From Alphaproteobacteria bacterium LSUCC0684 (GTDB taxonomy: Bacteria > Pseudomonadota > Alphaproteobacteria > Puniceispirillales > UBA1172): a stretch of DNA of 64,000 nucleotides. Location of the stretch: assembly GCA_041228335.1 (NCBI GenBank), contig CP166130.1, forward strand, positions 954,638-1,018,637, given 5' to 3'. Below, piece after piece: positions 36,612 through 44,609 of this stretch. The translations under genes were made by a program, and so were the position numbers. Under the pieces are notes generated by a model. That model was not told where the DNA came from. It was given only the letters and a program-made list of their open reading frames with translations, and did not search any database. Position 1 is the stretch's first letter; the number at the start of each line of letters is the position of its first letter.

Positions 36612-37844
36612 ATGGTGAATTTGCAGGAAGAAAAAGACTTGGAGAATAATGTTGCCATCAGCGCAAGGCGCTATGAGGAGTCCCCGTTCATTGACCGACA
36701 TGACACGTCCAGGATGGTTCGTGGTGTATATGCGGGTCGTTTTTTTGCGGTGTATAACGGGGAAGATTATCTTGCCAAATACTGGACGCTTCGCCGCAAG
36801 GCATTAATTTTCGACGTGCCCGAAAAACCGGTCGAAATTTCAGGCGAAGATGCCGTGCCGTTTCTAGAGTGGGTGCTGACCCGCAAAGTGTCGACGATGA
36901 CCGAAGGACGCGGCTATTACGCGCTTGCCTTGACGCCGCAGGGCGGCATTTTCATGGATGGCGTTATCTTCAAGATTGCCAAAGATCGTTTCTGGTATGT
37001 GCAGGCGGACGGCCCTTTTGAAACCTGGCTGATGGCGCATAGTGGCGGCTTTAATGTCAAGATTTCTGATCCGAATTCACGGGTGCTGCAAATCCAGGGG
37101 CCAGCCTCCTTCGATATCATGAAAGCGGCATCGGCTGGTCAGATCGATGAGAATATGGGGTATTTCCGGTCAGGCTTCTTTGATCTCGGCGGGCAGAGAC
37201 TTTATGTCTCTCGCTCAGGTTTTACCAATGAGCTTGGGTTTGAGATTTACTGTGATGGCGCCAGGACGGATCATCTTGCGCTCTGGGATCATCTGATGCG
37301 GGTTGGCGAGCCATTCGGGATGGAATTTTCCTCCACCCGGGCGATGAACATCCGTCGGATTGAAGGAGGCATCCTTGGCAATACAACTGACATGGATACA
37401 ACAATGACCCCGTTTGGGGCCGGGCTCGGGAATTTTGTCGATATGGAGAAGGGGGAGTTTATCGGCCGTAATGCCCTCATTGAGGCGGACAGGCGCCCCT
37501 TGCTGATGGGACTTACCTGCAGGACGGCAACCCCTTCTTCGGGAAGCATGATTCTTGATAAGGGGAGAGAGGTTGGTCACATCACCGCAGGCGTGCCATC
37601 ACCAACATTGGGTTTAGGGATAGGCTATGCGAGATTTCATGCGCCTGGTGAATGGGTGGGCCGAAAGATGGTGCTGAAACTCCCTGATGGCAGCCAGCAT
37701 GATTGCGAAATTGTAGAAACACCCTTCTTTGACAAGGATCACCTTATCGTCAGGGGATTGGACCGGACTATTCCCAGAACAGCAAATCTTGACCCAACTA
37801 GAGAAACTGATGCCGAGTATACCAGTGAACGAAGTGGGGATTAA
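36612..37844 (+). CDS. GcvT/aminomethyltransferase-like folate-binding protein
   Basis: 410 residues. The GcvT fold is recognisable from the N-terminal trefoil (WTLRRKALIFDVPEKPVEISG, key part ALIFDVPEKPVEI), through SRSGFTNELGFEIYC, to FIGRNAL and the C-terminal barrel. Relatives transfer one-carbon units from methylated amines or DMSP to tetrahydrofolate. It does not look like classic GcvT or DmdA at the N-terminus. It forms a pair with the molybdopterin enzyme 2 nt downstream. The base composition is more GC-rich than the upstream genes. Confidence 0.83.
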   Translation: MVNLQEEKDLENNVAISARRYEESPFIDRHDTSRMVRGVYAGRFFAVYNGEDYLAKYWTLRRKALIFDVPEKPVEISGEDAVPFLEWVLTRKVSTMTEGRGYYALALTPQGGIFMDGVIFKIAKDRFWYVQADGPFETWLMAHSGGFNVKISDPNSRVLQIQGPASFDIMKAASAGQIDENMGYFRSGFFDLGGQRLYVSRSGFTNELGFEIYCDGARTDHLALWDHLMRVGEPFGMEFSSTRAMNIRRIEGGILGNTTDMDTTMTPFGAGLGNFVDMEKGEFIGRNALIEADRRPLLMGLTCRTATPSSGSMILDKGREVGHITAGVPSPTLGLGIGYARFHAPGEWVGRKMVLKLPDGSQHDCEIVETPFFDKDHLIVRGLDRTIPRTANLDPTRETDAEYTSERSGD

Positions 37845-37846
37845 GA

Positions 37847-40153
37847 ATGGGGCTTACAAGTTCACATTGGGGCGTTTACGAATTTGTCGTTAAAAATGGA
37901 CGGCTTTCAGCGCTGAAACCTTTTGGCCAGGATCCTGACCCTTCGCCCATTGGCCATTCAATCATTGACCTGCTTGAGGATAAAACACGGATCACGGCCC
38001 CGGCCATTCGTGAGAGCTGGCTTATCGATGGCCCGGGAGCCGCCACCCATAAACGCGGCAGTGACCGATTTGTTGAGGTGAGTTGGGATGAGGCAGAAAC
38101 GCTGGCAGCCTCAGAACTTGAACGAGTGATAAAAACTAAAGGCAATCAGGCTATCTATGCCGGGTCCTACGGTTGGGCCAGCGCCGGACGCTTTCATCAT
38201 GCGCAAAGCCAGGTGCACCGGTTTCTTAACTCCATAGGGGGGTACACAAAATCAAAGAATACTTATAGTTTTGCCGCGGCTGAAGTCATTATTCCCCATG
38301 TTCTGGGGGACAACCTGATGGAATTGCTGGCCCTGCAGACAAGTTGGAAATCTGTTTGCCACAACACTGAACTGATGGTGGCCTTTGGCGGATTGCCAGC
38401 GTTCAACAGCCAGATCAGCAATGGTGGAACCGGTGCGCATATTCAGCGTCTCAGGGTTCGGGAAGCAGCGGCGGCGGGAACACGGTTTGTCAATCTGTCG
38501 CCGCGCCGTTCCGATGTAAAAACCGATATTGATGAAGACTGGATCCACTTGCGGCCAAATACCGATGTTGCCGTTATGCTGGCCATGGCGCATACCTTGC
38601 TTGTTGAAGATTTGCATGACCCATCCTTTCTTGATCGCTACACCACTGGATTTGATCGGTTTCAGGCCTATTTACTGGGGCAGAAAGACGGCATCCCGAA
38701 AACCGCCACCTGGGCTGCTGGCATAAGCGGCATGGCCGAGGCCAATATCGTTGCGCTGACACGCGAAATGGCCCGAAAACGTACCATGCTGACCGTCAGT
38801 TGGTCCCTGACACGGCAGCAGTTTGGGGAGCAACCCTTTTGGGCAGTCGTTGCCCTTGCCGCCATGCTCGGGCAGATGGGTAAGCCCGGTGGAGGTGTTG
38901 CCTTTGGTTATACGGTGACCAATTATCTTGGCAATAATATCTTCAAGATGCCGTATTCGCCCCTGCCGCAGGGTAATAATCCTGTTGCTGATTTTATTCC
39001 TGTTGCCCGGGTGAGCGACATGCTGCTCAATCCGGGCGAGAAATTCGTTTATGATGGCGGGAAATATACCTATCCGGATATTGATCTTGTCTACTGGGCA
39101 GGCGGCAATCCGTTTCATCATCACCAGGATCTTTCCCGTATGCGTAAGGCGTGGGAAAAACCATCAACAGTCATCGTACACGACTGGTGCTGGAATGCAC
39201 TGGCGCGGCATGCCGATATCGTCCTTCCCTGTACAACCACGCTGGAAAGACAGGATATTGGCATGACTCCGCGCGATCCTTATGTGATTTCGATGGATAA
39301 GGCCATTGAACCTGTTGCCGGGGCCAGAAATGATTACGATATCCTTGCCGGAATTGCCCGCCGCATGAACGCAGAGGGCGCCTTTACCGAAGGTCGCACA
39401 GCAGAAGACTGGCAGTGCTGGATCTGGGACAGATCTCGCGAGAAAGCGGCAGAATTGAATATAGATATGCCTGACTATGAAAATTTCTGCAAAGCCGGTT
39501 TCTTCAAATCACCTGACTTGGATGAAGATCGTATTTTCCTCTCTGAGTTTATTGCCGATCCCGAAGCAAACCCTCTGGGAACCCCGAGTGGGAAGATTGA
39601 ATTGTTTTCAAAAACCGTGGACAGCTTTTCTTACGATGATTGCCCCGGTCATCCTGCCTGGATGGAGCCCCTTGAATGGCTGGGTGCGAAAGATAAACAG
39701 TATCCGCTTCATCTGGTATCAAACCAGCCGAGAACAAAACTGCATTCCCAAATGGATAATGGAGCCTTTAGCCGGTCGATCAAGATAAAAGGGCATGAAC
39801 CGGTTGAGATGAACCCCATTGATGCCAAGGCACGGGGCCTTTCGGATGGGGATATCGTGCGCGTATTCAATGATAGAGGTGCCTGTCTTTGTGGCGTTGC
39901 CGTTACGGCAGATGTTATGCCGGGGGTTATAATCATCAGTACGGGATCATGGTATGATCCTGTTGATCCGGCTGACGCCAGCAGCATGTGCAAGCATGGC
40001 AATCCCAACATGCTTTCACCGGATATTGCCACGTCAAAACTGAGCCAGGGACCAGCGGCCCATAGTTGTCTTGCTGAAGTCGAACTCTATGACGGCCCCG
40101 TTCAAAAGATTACGGCATTTGATCCGCCTGAAATAATTCATAAAAAAGAGTGA
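37847..40153 (+). CDS. Molybdopterin oxidoreductase, DMSO/biotin-sulfoxide reductase type
   Basis: 768 residues of the DMSO reductase superfamily. There is no N-terminal Fe-S cluster motif and no Tat signal, so it is a cytoplasmic enzyme like BisC. Ser107 in AGSYGWASAGRF is the expected molybdenum ligand of the Ser-ligated (DMSO/TMAO/BisC) class. Cofactor-binding segments include YWAGGNPFHHHQD and the C-terminal HLVSNQPRTKLHSQ. Known relatives reduce S- or N-oxides. Pairing with a GcvT-like protein suggests combined S/N-oxide or one-carbon chemistry (inference). Confidence 0.9.
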   Translation: MGLTSSHWGVYEFVVKNGRLSALKPFGQDPDPSPIGHSIIDLLEDKTRITAPAIRESWLIDGPGAATHKRGSDRFVEVSWDEAETLAASELERVIKTKGNQAIYAGSYGWASAGRFHHAQSQVHRFLNSIGGYTKSKNTYSFAAAEVIIPHVLGDNLMELLALQTSWKSVCHNTELMVAFGGLPAFNSQISNGGTGAHIQRLRVREAAAAGTRFVNLSPRRSDVKTDIDEDWIHLRPNTDVAVMLAMAHTLLVEDLHDPSFLDRYTTGFDRFQAYLLGQKDGIPKTATWAAGISGMAEANIVALTREMARKRTMLTVSWSLTRQQFGEQPFWAVVALAAMLGQMGKPGGGVAFGYTVTNYLGNNIFKMPYSPLPQGNNPVADFIPVARVSDMLLNPGEKFVYDGGKYTYPDIDLVYWAGGNPFHHHQDLSRMRKAWEKPSTVIVHDWCWNALARHADIVLPCTTTLERQDIGMTPRDPYVISMDKAIEPVAGARNDYDILAGIARRMNAEGAFTEGRTAEDWQCWIWDRSREKAAELNIDMPDYENFCKAGFFKSPDLDEDRIFLSEFIADPEANPLGTPSGKIELFSKTVDSFSYDDCPGHPAWMEPLEWLGAKDKQYPLHLVSNQPRTKLHSQMDNGAFSRSIKIKGHEPVEMNPIDAKARGLSDGDIVRVFNDRGACLCGVAVTADVMPGVIIISTGSWYDPVDPADASSMCKHGNPNMLSPDIATSKLSQGPAAHSCLAEVELYDGPVQKITAFDPPEIIHKKE

Positions 40154-40164
40154 GGAAAAGACCA

Positions 40165-40275
40165 ATGACCGATAACTTGAACATTCGTCCGCGCCGGAGT
40201 TTCATATTCACGCCAGGGTTGTGTCCGGAGATGTATCCCGAAGCACGGCCACTATCTCTAACGTATCATAAATAG
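40165..40275 (+). pseudogene. Truncated HpcH/HpaI (citrate lyase beta-like) gene, N-terminal fragment
   Basis: After a GAGG Shine-Dalgarno, the first 27 codons read RPRRSFIFTPGLCPEMYPEA, the N-terminal strand pattern of CitE/malyl-CoA lyase-like aldolases (RRSFLFVPG-x-RPEMFPKAL). After that the similarity ends abruptly and a stop follows at 40273. It lies 11 nt downstream of the molybdopterin gene, so it was the next gene of that operon and has lost about 90 percent of its length. The break (about 40240) marks a recombination junction. Confidence 0.65.
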
Positions 40276-40378
40276 ACATAAAACAATGCCAAAAGTGGTT
40301 GATACATCATAGATTACCAAGGTGATTACATTACTCTAAAATGACTACTACTAAGGCTCAAATCACTGCAGAATCAAG

Positions 40379-40392
40379 GTGCAGGTAACGGC
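40379..40392. repeat. 14-bp repeat shared with the left island edge
   Basis: GTGCAGGTAACGGC, identical to 20864-20877. It lies between the truncated CitE-like gene and the tRNA-fMet-like end at 40447. The 40276-40642 gap holds only this, the fMet-like end and degenerate AGGCAC repeats. Confidence 0.5.
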
Positions 40393-40446
40393 AGTTGCGG
40401 CACCATACATCAATTTAAACCCATTTTTTAATGGTAGGGTCTTGAA

Positions 40447-40467
40447 CAAATCCTGCCCCCGCAACCA
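40447..40467 (+). pseudogene. tRNA-fMet 3-prime end-like sequence (att remnant)
   Basis: Positions 40447-40467 read through part of a T-loop (CAAAT), T-stem CCTGC and acceptor CCCCGCA to A-CCA, as in the 3-prime end of initiator tRNA genes. Nothing upstream forms the rest of the tRNA. Probably a displaced attachment site. Confidence 0.6.
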
Positions 40468-40642
40468 AAAAATCAAAGCAAATACAACGCGTTACAAAAT
40501 CGCCTCACTCTCCTAATTGGGGCAATTTTGTCGTTCAGGCACAATTGAGGCACATTCAGGGGCAGTTGCCGCCAATAGTTCCCAACAGCCTTGAACACTC
40601 TTTGCCGCCCAAGAGCCGCGAAGCTGTGCCTCAGGCACGACG

Positions 40643-41917
40643 TCAGAAGCCCTCACTGCCCTCAAAAATATATGGGTTGAGGAATATCCGTTCCCATAAC
40701 AGGTTGCGGTCGACGTCAGAGAGGCTAGCCTCATTGCAGGTTGCTTCCCATTCCGTGCGTACGGTTGCTAGCATGTCCTGAATAATCTCCGCAGCGGTCT
40801 GCTTGTCGAGCAGGAAGTTGGGAGATGCCTCCATGCTGGTCGCGAGCGTGCTTCGACGGTTGTTTCCGGTAATCAGCATGGCCTGGCTGGCCTCATTGCC
40901 TGCCCTGCTTTGCGGGCAGATATCATAGGCCGGCGTCAGCTGGAGCATTTTGCCATCCCAGAAGGCGGCATGGTTACGGGCATGGTCATCGGTATTACCG
41001 CATAGGATATTGAACACCAGCCGCCCGAACATCTCGCGCAGTGTATCCTTTGGCTGGCTGAAACGATGCCGGATAACCTCGGTCAGGTCGGCATAGCTGG
41101 CATAGCGGGCCATCATCTCATCAAGCCCGAATATCGTCAGCGCCGAGACTATAGCCTTGCGCTGCCAGCCGTCACCTCTGCGCAGCCGGTCAAACCGTTC
41201 GACCAGCAGCACGTCCTTCCCCGCTACCTGGGTTAGGCGTACCGGCGCAACGTCTAATCCGGCCTTGGCGGCAAGCCGCATGGCGATGAACTCCGCCTTG
41301 ACCACGTTGTACGTGTCGGAAGACGATGAAAACTTCGCAATCATCTTCTTGTGGCCATCCTCTATCATGGCCTTGGGCCGCGCACCCCCTAGCGAACTGC
41401 CATGAAACAGGGCTTGATCCAGCTCAAGGGTAAGAGGGATGCCCTTTTCGACCTTCTCGGCAGCCGTAAGCAGTTCCTCCAGCGTGGCCGCCTGTGCCAT
41501 ACGAGGAACATAGTCTTTGGGGGACAGCTGGAAATCCAGCGCGCCGATACGGTCTGAGCCGGATTCCAGCAGATAGGTCAGCTCGTCTATCGCGCCGATA
41601 TCAGCATCCTTGCCCTTGATGCCAAAGGTTCTGTTCAGGATCACACGTCGCCCCCAGGCGTCTGGCGCACCATCACGCAGGCACCCTGCCATGCTCAGGC
41701 CCGGCTCAGGGGGAATGGCGCCGGGGCGCAAGGGCAGTTCAGGCAGATAAAGGGGGATTGCCCCTTCAAGCTCCAGATAGCTGCGGCCATAGTTGAAAAT
41801 AAGGCTTGCGCCATCACGGGCGAGGCGTCCGGCGACAACCGGCTCAGTTGCGCCGGGTAACCATACCCACACATACGCTTCTCTTGGGGCTTCCGCATGA
41901 CGGAAGTTAGAAGTCAT
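40643..41917 (-). CDS. hipA: HipA-family serine/threonine kinase toxin
   Basis: 424 residues. The N-terminal subdomain 1 is followed by the kinase core: P-loop-like GSSLGGARPKA, the VERFDR segment, and catalytic/metal residues in GNTDDHARNHAAF and YDICP. HipA kinases phosphorylate aminoacyl-tRNA synthetases or similar targets and induce dormancy; HipB neutralises them. The start overlaps the end of hipB by 11 nt, the normal operon arrangement. It looks intact. Confidence 0.93.
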   Translation of the reverse strand: MTSNFRHAEAPREAYVWVWLPGATEPVVAGRLARDGASLIFNYGRSYLELEGAIPLYLPELPLRPGAIPPEPGLSMAGCLRDGAPDAWGRRVILNRTFGIKGKDADIGAIDELTYLLESGSDRIGALDFQLSPKDYVPRMAQAATLEELLTAAEKVEKGIPLTLELDQALFHGSSLGGARPKAMIEDGHKKMIAKFSSSSDTYNVVKAEFIAMRLAAKAGLDVAPVRLTQVAGKDVLLVERFDRLRRGDGWQRKAIVSALTIFGLDEMMARYASYADLTEVIRHRFSQPKDTLREMFGRLVFNILCGNTDDHARNHAAFWDGKMLQLTPAYDICPQSRAGNEASQAMLITGNNRRSTLATSMEASPNFLLDKQTAAEIIQDMLATVRTEWEATCNEASLSDVDRNLLWERIFLNPYIFEGSEGF

Positions 41918-42245
41918 CCTTTACCGCCTTTGTTCTTTTGCGTACCTTCTTCGGCAGCAGGGTCAGCTTGCTTCGTGCCGTTGCAAGGTGCTGGTTCAGG
42001 TTGGAGGGTTCCGCTTCAAAGAGCTGCACGCCGACAATAGCGGCGAGTTCGAAGGCAGCGCCGATGGAACACCCCATCTCGCCATTTTCGATCCTGTGGA
42101 CCAACCCGCGCGATATGCCTGCACGTTCGGCAGCCTCGGCAACCGTCATCCCTCGCGCAATGCGGGCGTCATGAATGAGCAGCCCCAGCAGCTCGGCGGC
42201 TTCCAGCCCGTATCGGGAGTAAGGACGGGTGTTTGGCTTTGCCAT
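41907..42245 (-). CDS. hipB: HipB-family HTH antitoxin
   Basis: 112 residues from the ATG at 42245 (a TTG three codons upstream is possible). The XRE-type HTH lies at about residues 20-75 (ARGMTVAEAAERAGISRGLVHRIENG, key part AGISRGLVHRIE). The C-terminal tail is basic (KKVRKRTKAVKDDF). It should bind HipA and repress its own operon. An AGGAT Shine-Dalgarno lies inside the nearest palindrome. Confidence 0.9.
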   Translation of the reverse strand: MAKPNTRPYSRYGLEAAELLGLLIHDARIARGMTVAEAAERAGISRGLVHRIENGEMGCSIGAAFELAAIVGVQLFEAEPSNLNQHLATARSKLTLLPKKVRKRTKAVKDDF

Positions 42246-42255
42246 CTCGATCAAT

Positions 42256-42272
42256 CCTGTTTCATAAACAGG
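42256..42272. promoter_or_regulatory. Candidate HipB operator 1
   Basis: CCTGTTTCATAAACAGG, a perfect 7-base inverted repeat with a 3-nt centre, directly upstream of hipB. It resembles the two further palindromes upstream (ATAAACAG core). Confidence 0.6.
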
Positions 42273-42339
42273 GCATAAAATACCCTTATGGTTTATTTAA
42301 GGATCAATCTAGCATGTTTCAAGCCAATACCGCAAGTCG

Positions 42340-42359
42340 ACGTTCTATAAACAGAACGT
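42340..42359. promoter_or_regulatory. Candidate HipB operator 2
   Basis: ACGTTCTATAAACAGAACGT: 7-base perfect arms around ATAAAC. It shares TATAAACAG with operator 1. Confidence 0.55.
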
Positions 42360-42374
42360 TAATTGTCTTATTGC

Positions 42375-42386
42375 TCTATTTATAGA
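42375..42386. promoter_or_regulatory. Candidate HipB operator 3
   Basis: TCTATTTATAGA: 5-base arms with a 2-nt centre, similar to the TCTATA...AGA pattern of operator 2, about 130 nt upstream of hipB. Confidence 0.4.
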
Positions 42387-42474
42387 TCATTCATTCGGGC
42401 CGGGTGGCGGGGTGCCCACTCTCTGGGTCTTGATCCAGCATTCGAGCTGTTTCATGTCGATGAACAGAAGTCAG

Positions 42475-42532
42475 CCGATAGAGATAATGCATATATGGTA
42501 TAGTTTTAAGGACATTTTCGCCCCCGCAACCA
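42475..42532. repeat. 58-bp direct repeat, right copy (ends in tRNA-fMet-like 3-prime end)
   Basis: Matches 20777-20834 at 51 of 58 positions. It ends GCCCCCGCAACCA at 42520-42532, exactly the common tRNA-fMet 3-prime terminus. Same orientation as the left copy. Confidence 0.8.
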
Positions 42533-42562
42533 ATCTTAACCACGTATTTACATATGTAAATT

Positions 42563-42964
42563 TTAATAAAATGCTTTACCCGGCCTTGGGTCTTTCCATC
42601 GTTCAGAATTTGGCGTTGTACAAAAAGAGAATTCATCATACCCATATACATTCCAGTTAACGGAATTGTTCAGCTCAAGAGTGCCCCAGGCAGCTGCTGG
42701 TTTTCCTTGGGTCGCGAATGTTTCCGTTAATGATTGCTGGGTAAAATAGTAAATTCCATTAATATTCGTAACAGTATTCCAGTGGACATGACCTGAAAGA
42801 CAGATAACAGGTTGAGGGCAATTGGTGAGAATTGCACGTATTTCCCTATCGGCATCATATTTTGAACAGGCGGGTTGGTTTTCAAAATAGTAATTTCCAA
42901 TCTGACTATGTCCTGAAAGAGGAACATGACTGACCACAAGGCAGGGTTTATCAGCATTTTTCAT
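42563..42964 (-). pseudogene. C-terminal fragment of a calcineurin-like metallophosphoesterase
   Basis: 133 codons with two late metal-binding motifs of the family: VVSHVPLSGHS near residue 10 and LSGHVHWN near 56. The earlier D-x-H and GD-x-x-D motifs are missing because no N-terminal half exists upstream. No Shine-Dalgarno is seen. It is best read as a 5-prime-truncated remnant just inside the 58-bp repeat. Confidence 0.6.
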
Positions 42965-43136
42965 TACATGTTCATGATGCGCACCCGGATTGGATTAAGA
43001 TCGCTCCGATCACCCTGATTGTTGATCAAAGACACGATCACCGTATAACCATCTACCACCCGCTCGATAACCAACTCCTGGTGCTCAAACCCGCACAATC
43101 TGCGAAGCCATCCGACGCCGAGTAGAAAAATGCAGG

Positions 43137-43175
43137 CCTGCTCGATAATGGCTTGCCTCCCTGGCGGAGGGCGCC
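43137..43175. repeat. 39-bp direct repeat flanking the MazEF-like pair, left copy
   Basis: Matches 43868-43906 at 32 of 39 positions. It contains a CCTCC-ctggc-GGAGG hairpin and ends GGCGGAGGGCGCC. The 42965-43136 stretch to its left holds no recognisable gene. Confidence 0.7.
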
Positions 43176-43187
43176 CCATGAAAGATA

Positions 43188-43220
43188 TTGAATTGCGTAA
43201 GCCCTTTGTATATACTTACG
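43188..43220 (+). promoter_or_regulatory. mazE promoter with overlapping operator
   Basis: TTGAAT (43188-43193), 17-nt spacer and TATACT (43211-43216). The inverted repeat CGTAAG...CTTACG (43196-43201 and 43215-43220) overlaps the -10, a typical arrangement for autorepression by an antitoxin. Confidence 0.65.
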
Positions 43221-43245
43221 AAAGGCTTGAAGAGGGAAAAGACAG

Positions 43246-43548
43246 ATGCAAACCAAACTCGTGAAGATGGGTAATTCCCAGGGGGTACGCATTCCCAAAC
43301 CGATGCTGGCCGAGGCTGGGCTTGAAGACCGGGTTGAGATGCGGCTTGAAGACGGGGCGATTGTCATCACGCCATCCCGGAACCCGCGTGAGGGTTGGGC
43401 AGAAAGCATTGATCCCGTCGAAGCGGCCAATGATCCATTTTTCTGGGATGAGTATGTTGAGGATGATGATTTCAGCTGGTGGACATGGCCCGAAGGCATG
43501 GATGATACTGGCGAAAACTCCCCTCCGTCTGGCAGTGACAAGACATGA
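43246..43548 (+). CDS. mazE: AbrB/MazE-type antitoxin
   Basis: 100 residues. The N-terminal swapped-hairpin DNA-binding domain reads KLVKMGNSQGVRIPKPML then IVITPSR. The acidic C-terminal tail (DEYVEDDDF) should cover the toxin. It overlaps mazF as ATGA. A GAGGG Shine-Dalgarno precedes it. Confidence 0.88.
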   Translation: MQTKLVKMGNSQGVRIPKPMLAEAGLEDRVEMRLEDGAIVITPSRNPREGWAESIDPVEAANDPFFWDEYVEDDDFSWWTWPEGMDDTGENSPPSGSDKT

Positions 43549-43859
43549 AGCAGTTTGAAGTATGGCTGGTTGCACTTGACCCTGCAAAAGGCCACGAAAT
43601 CAGCAAAACACGGCCCTGTGTGATTATCTCGCCCAATGAAATGGATAAACTCAAAACACGACTTGTTGCTCCTTTGACCAGCACTATTCGTAACTGGTCT
43701 TGTCGTGTTAGATGCCAGTTTCAGCATGTCGCTGGAGAAGTAGCGCTTGATCAAATGCGTTGCGTTGATGCTCGGAGCCGCGGCCGCCGCTTCCTTGGCC
43801 ATGTAGATGATAAAACCGCAAACCAGATCAAGCAGGTGCTTCGTGACATGTTCAGTTAA
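43545..43859 (+). CDS. mazF: MazF/PemK-type mRNA interferase toxin
   Basis: 104 residues. The family pattern VWLVALDPAKGHEISKTRPCVIISP is present in its parts (VALDPAKGHEI, KTRPCVIIS), with the later PLTSTIRNW and DQMRCVD segments holding the usual catalytic region. Ribosome-independent RNA cleavage is the family activity. The pair is flanked by direct repeats. Confidence 0.9.
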   Translation: MKQFEVWLVALDPAKGHEISKTRPCVIISPNEMDKLKTRLVAPLTSTIRNWSCRVRCQFQHVAGEVALDQMRCVDARSRGRRFLGHVDDKTANQIKQVLRDMFS

Positions 43860-43867
43860 AGCCAGCA

Positions 43868-43906
43868 TCTGCTCAATCATGGCCGTCCTCCCGGGCGGAG
43901 GGCGCC
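43868..43906. repeat. 39-bp direct repeat flanking the MazEF-like pair, right copy
   Basis: Begins 9 nt after the mazF stop. It includes CCTCC-cgggc-GGAGG and ends GGCGGAGGGCGCC, as in the left copy. The gap to about 44000 otherwise holds only a weak GTGGC/GCCAC inverted repeat near 43996-44013. Confidence 0.7.
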
Positions 43907-44005
43907 TCCGGGGTTCAGCGGTAATTCTTCGATCTTGAGCATGAGGCCGGGCGGCCCGTGCGGCTTCCGACCGGAAGTAATCATCAACCCCTTAAGTGGC
44001 GGTGA

Positions 44006-44224
44006 TCAGCCACCTGAAGTATTTTCTTGCCCGGTGGGCGACCCCTTCGATGAAGTCAGTACGCTGCGTTCAGGATCGCTCGGTTCACTGCCAGGGTGAC
44101 AAAGCGCGGAAAGGAAATTGACCAGAATAGAAATTGCGGTATGGGCAAAATCCTGATCATCCTTTATGGCCTCAGCATCAATGGCGGCAAAGGGGTTGAT
44201 CTTGATCTCTCTCCGCCAACTCAT
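44006..44224 (-). CDS. Small hypothetical ORF, doubtful
   Basis: 72 codons, starting MSWRREIKINPFAAIDAEA. The first 45 residues look protein-like and the end looks non-coding. There is no Shine-Dalgarno and no recognised family. It may be a remnant in this region of broken genes. Confidence 0.25.
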   Translation of the reverse strand: MSWRREIKINPFAAIDAEAIKDDQDFAHTAISILVNFLSALCHPGSEPSDPERSVLTSSKGSPTGQENTSGG

Positions 44225-44269
44225 TTTGCATGATATCGATTTTCAGCTGACCATAGGTTTTAGGCAAGA

Positions 44270-44578
44270 TTACAAGGATTGGATTACTGCTCTTTCGATC
44301 TGTCCCAGATCATGCAGCAGCTGCTCATCTCTTTGGGCAAGGCCAAGTTCATAATTACGTTGCAGATTCATCCAGTATTCGGTGGATGTGCCAAAAAAGA
44401 CGGCAAGTCGGCTTGCGGTATCGGCTGTCACACCGGTTTGCCGGTTTATGATCCTTTCAATGCGTGTACGCGGCACCTTGATCGCTTTTGCCACTTTACC
44501 AGCGCTCAATCCCATTTCGTCAAGAAACTCAGTTTTCAATACCTCGCCCGGATGAACCGGATTTTTAAGCATCACCAT
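44270..44578 (-). CDS. higA: HigA/VapI-family HTH antitoxin (orphan)
   Basis: 102 residues with the family start NPVHPGEVLKTEFLDEMGLS and the HTH region AKAIKVPRTRIERIIN, then TADTASRLAVFFGTSTEYWMNLQ. A TAGGAGATCGCA Shine-Dalgarno fixes the start at 44578. The usual higB toxin gene immediately upstream is missing except for its last codons. Confidence 0.9.
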   Translation of the reverse strand: MVMLKNPVHPGEVLKTEFLDEMGLSAGKVAKAIKVPRTRIERIINRQTGVTADTASRLAVFFGTSTEYWMNLQRNYELGLAQRDEQLLHDLGQIERAVIQSL

Positions 44579-44587
44579 TGCGATCTC

Positions 44588-44608
44588 CTAATGATAGTCC
44601 ACGATCTC
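44588..44608 (-). pseudogene. Vestige of higB (last six codons)
   Basis: On the minus strand the codons read E-I-V-D-Y-H-stop, 9 nt before the higA start. HigB toxins commonly end in (V/E)DYH at just this distance. An in-frame stop lies directly upstream, so the rest of the toxin is deleted. TAGGAGATCG occurs here and again at the higA Shine-Dalgarno (a 21-nt step). Confidence 0.5.
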
Positions 44609-44609
44609 C

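Noticed and set aside
42964-43179. 71-codon minus-strand ORF between the phosphoesterase fragment and mazE
   Set aside because: The middle looks protein-like, but it starts inside the 39-bp repeat, has no family and no ribosome-binding site; possibly a fragment but unsupported.
43053-43880. 275-codon minus-strand ORF opposite the MazEF-like genes
   Set aside because: Composition is Ser/Pro-rich and non-protein-like, and it is antisense to two genes with clear families and overlapping ATGA coupling.
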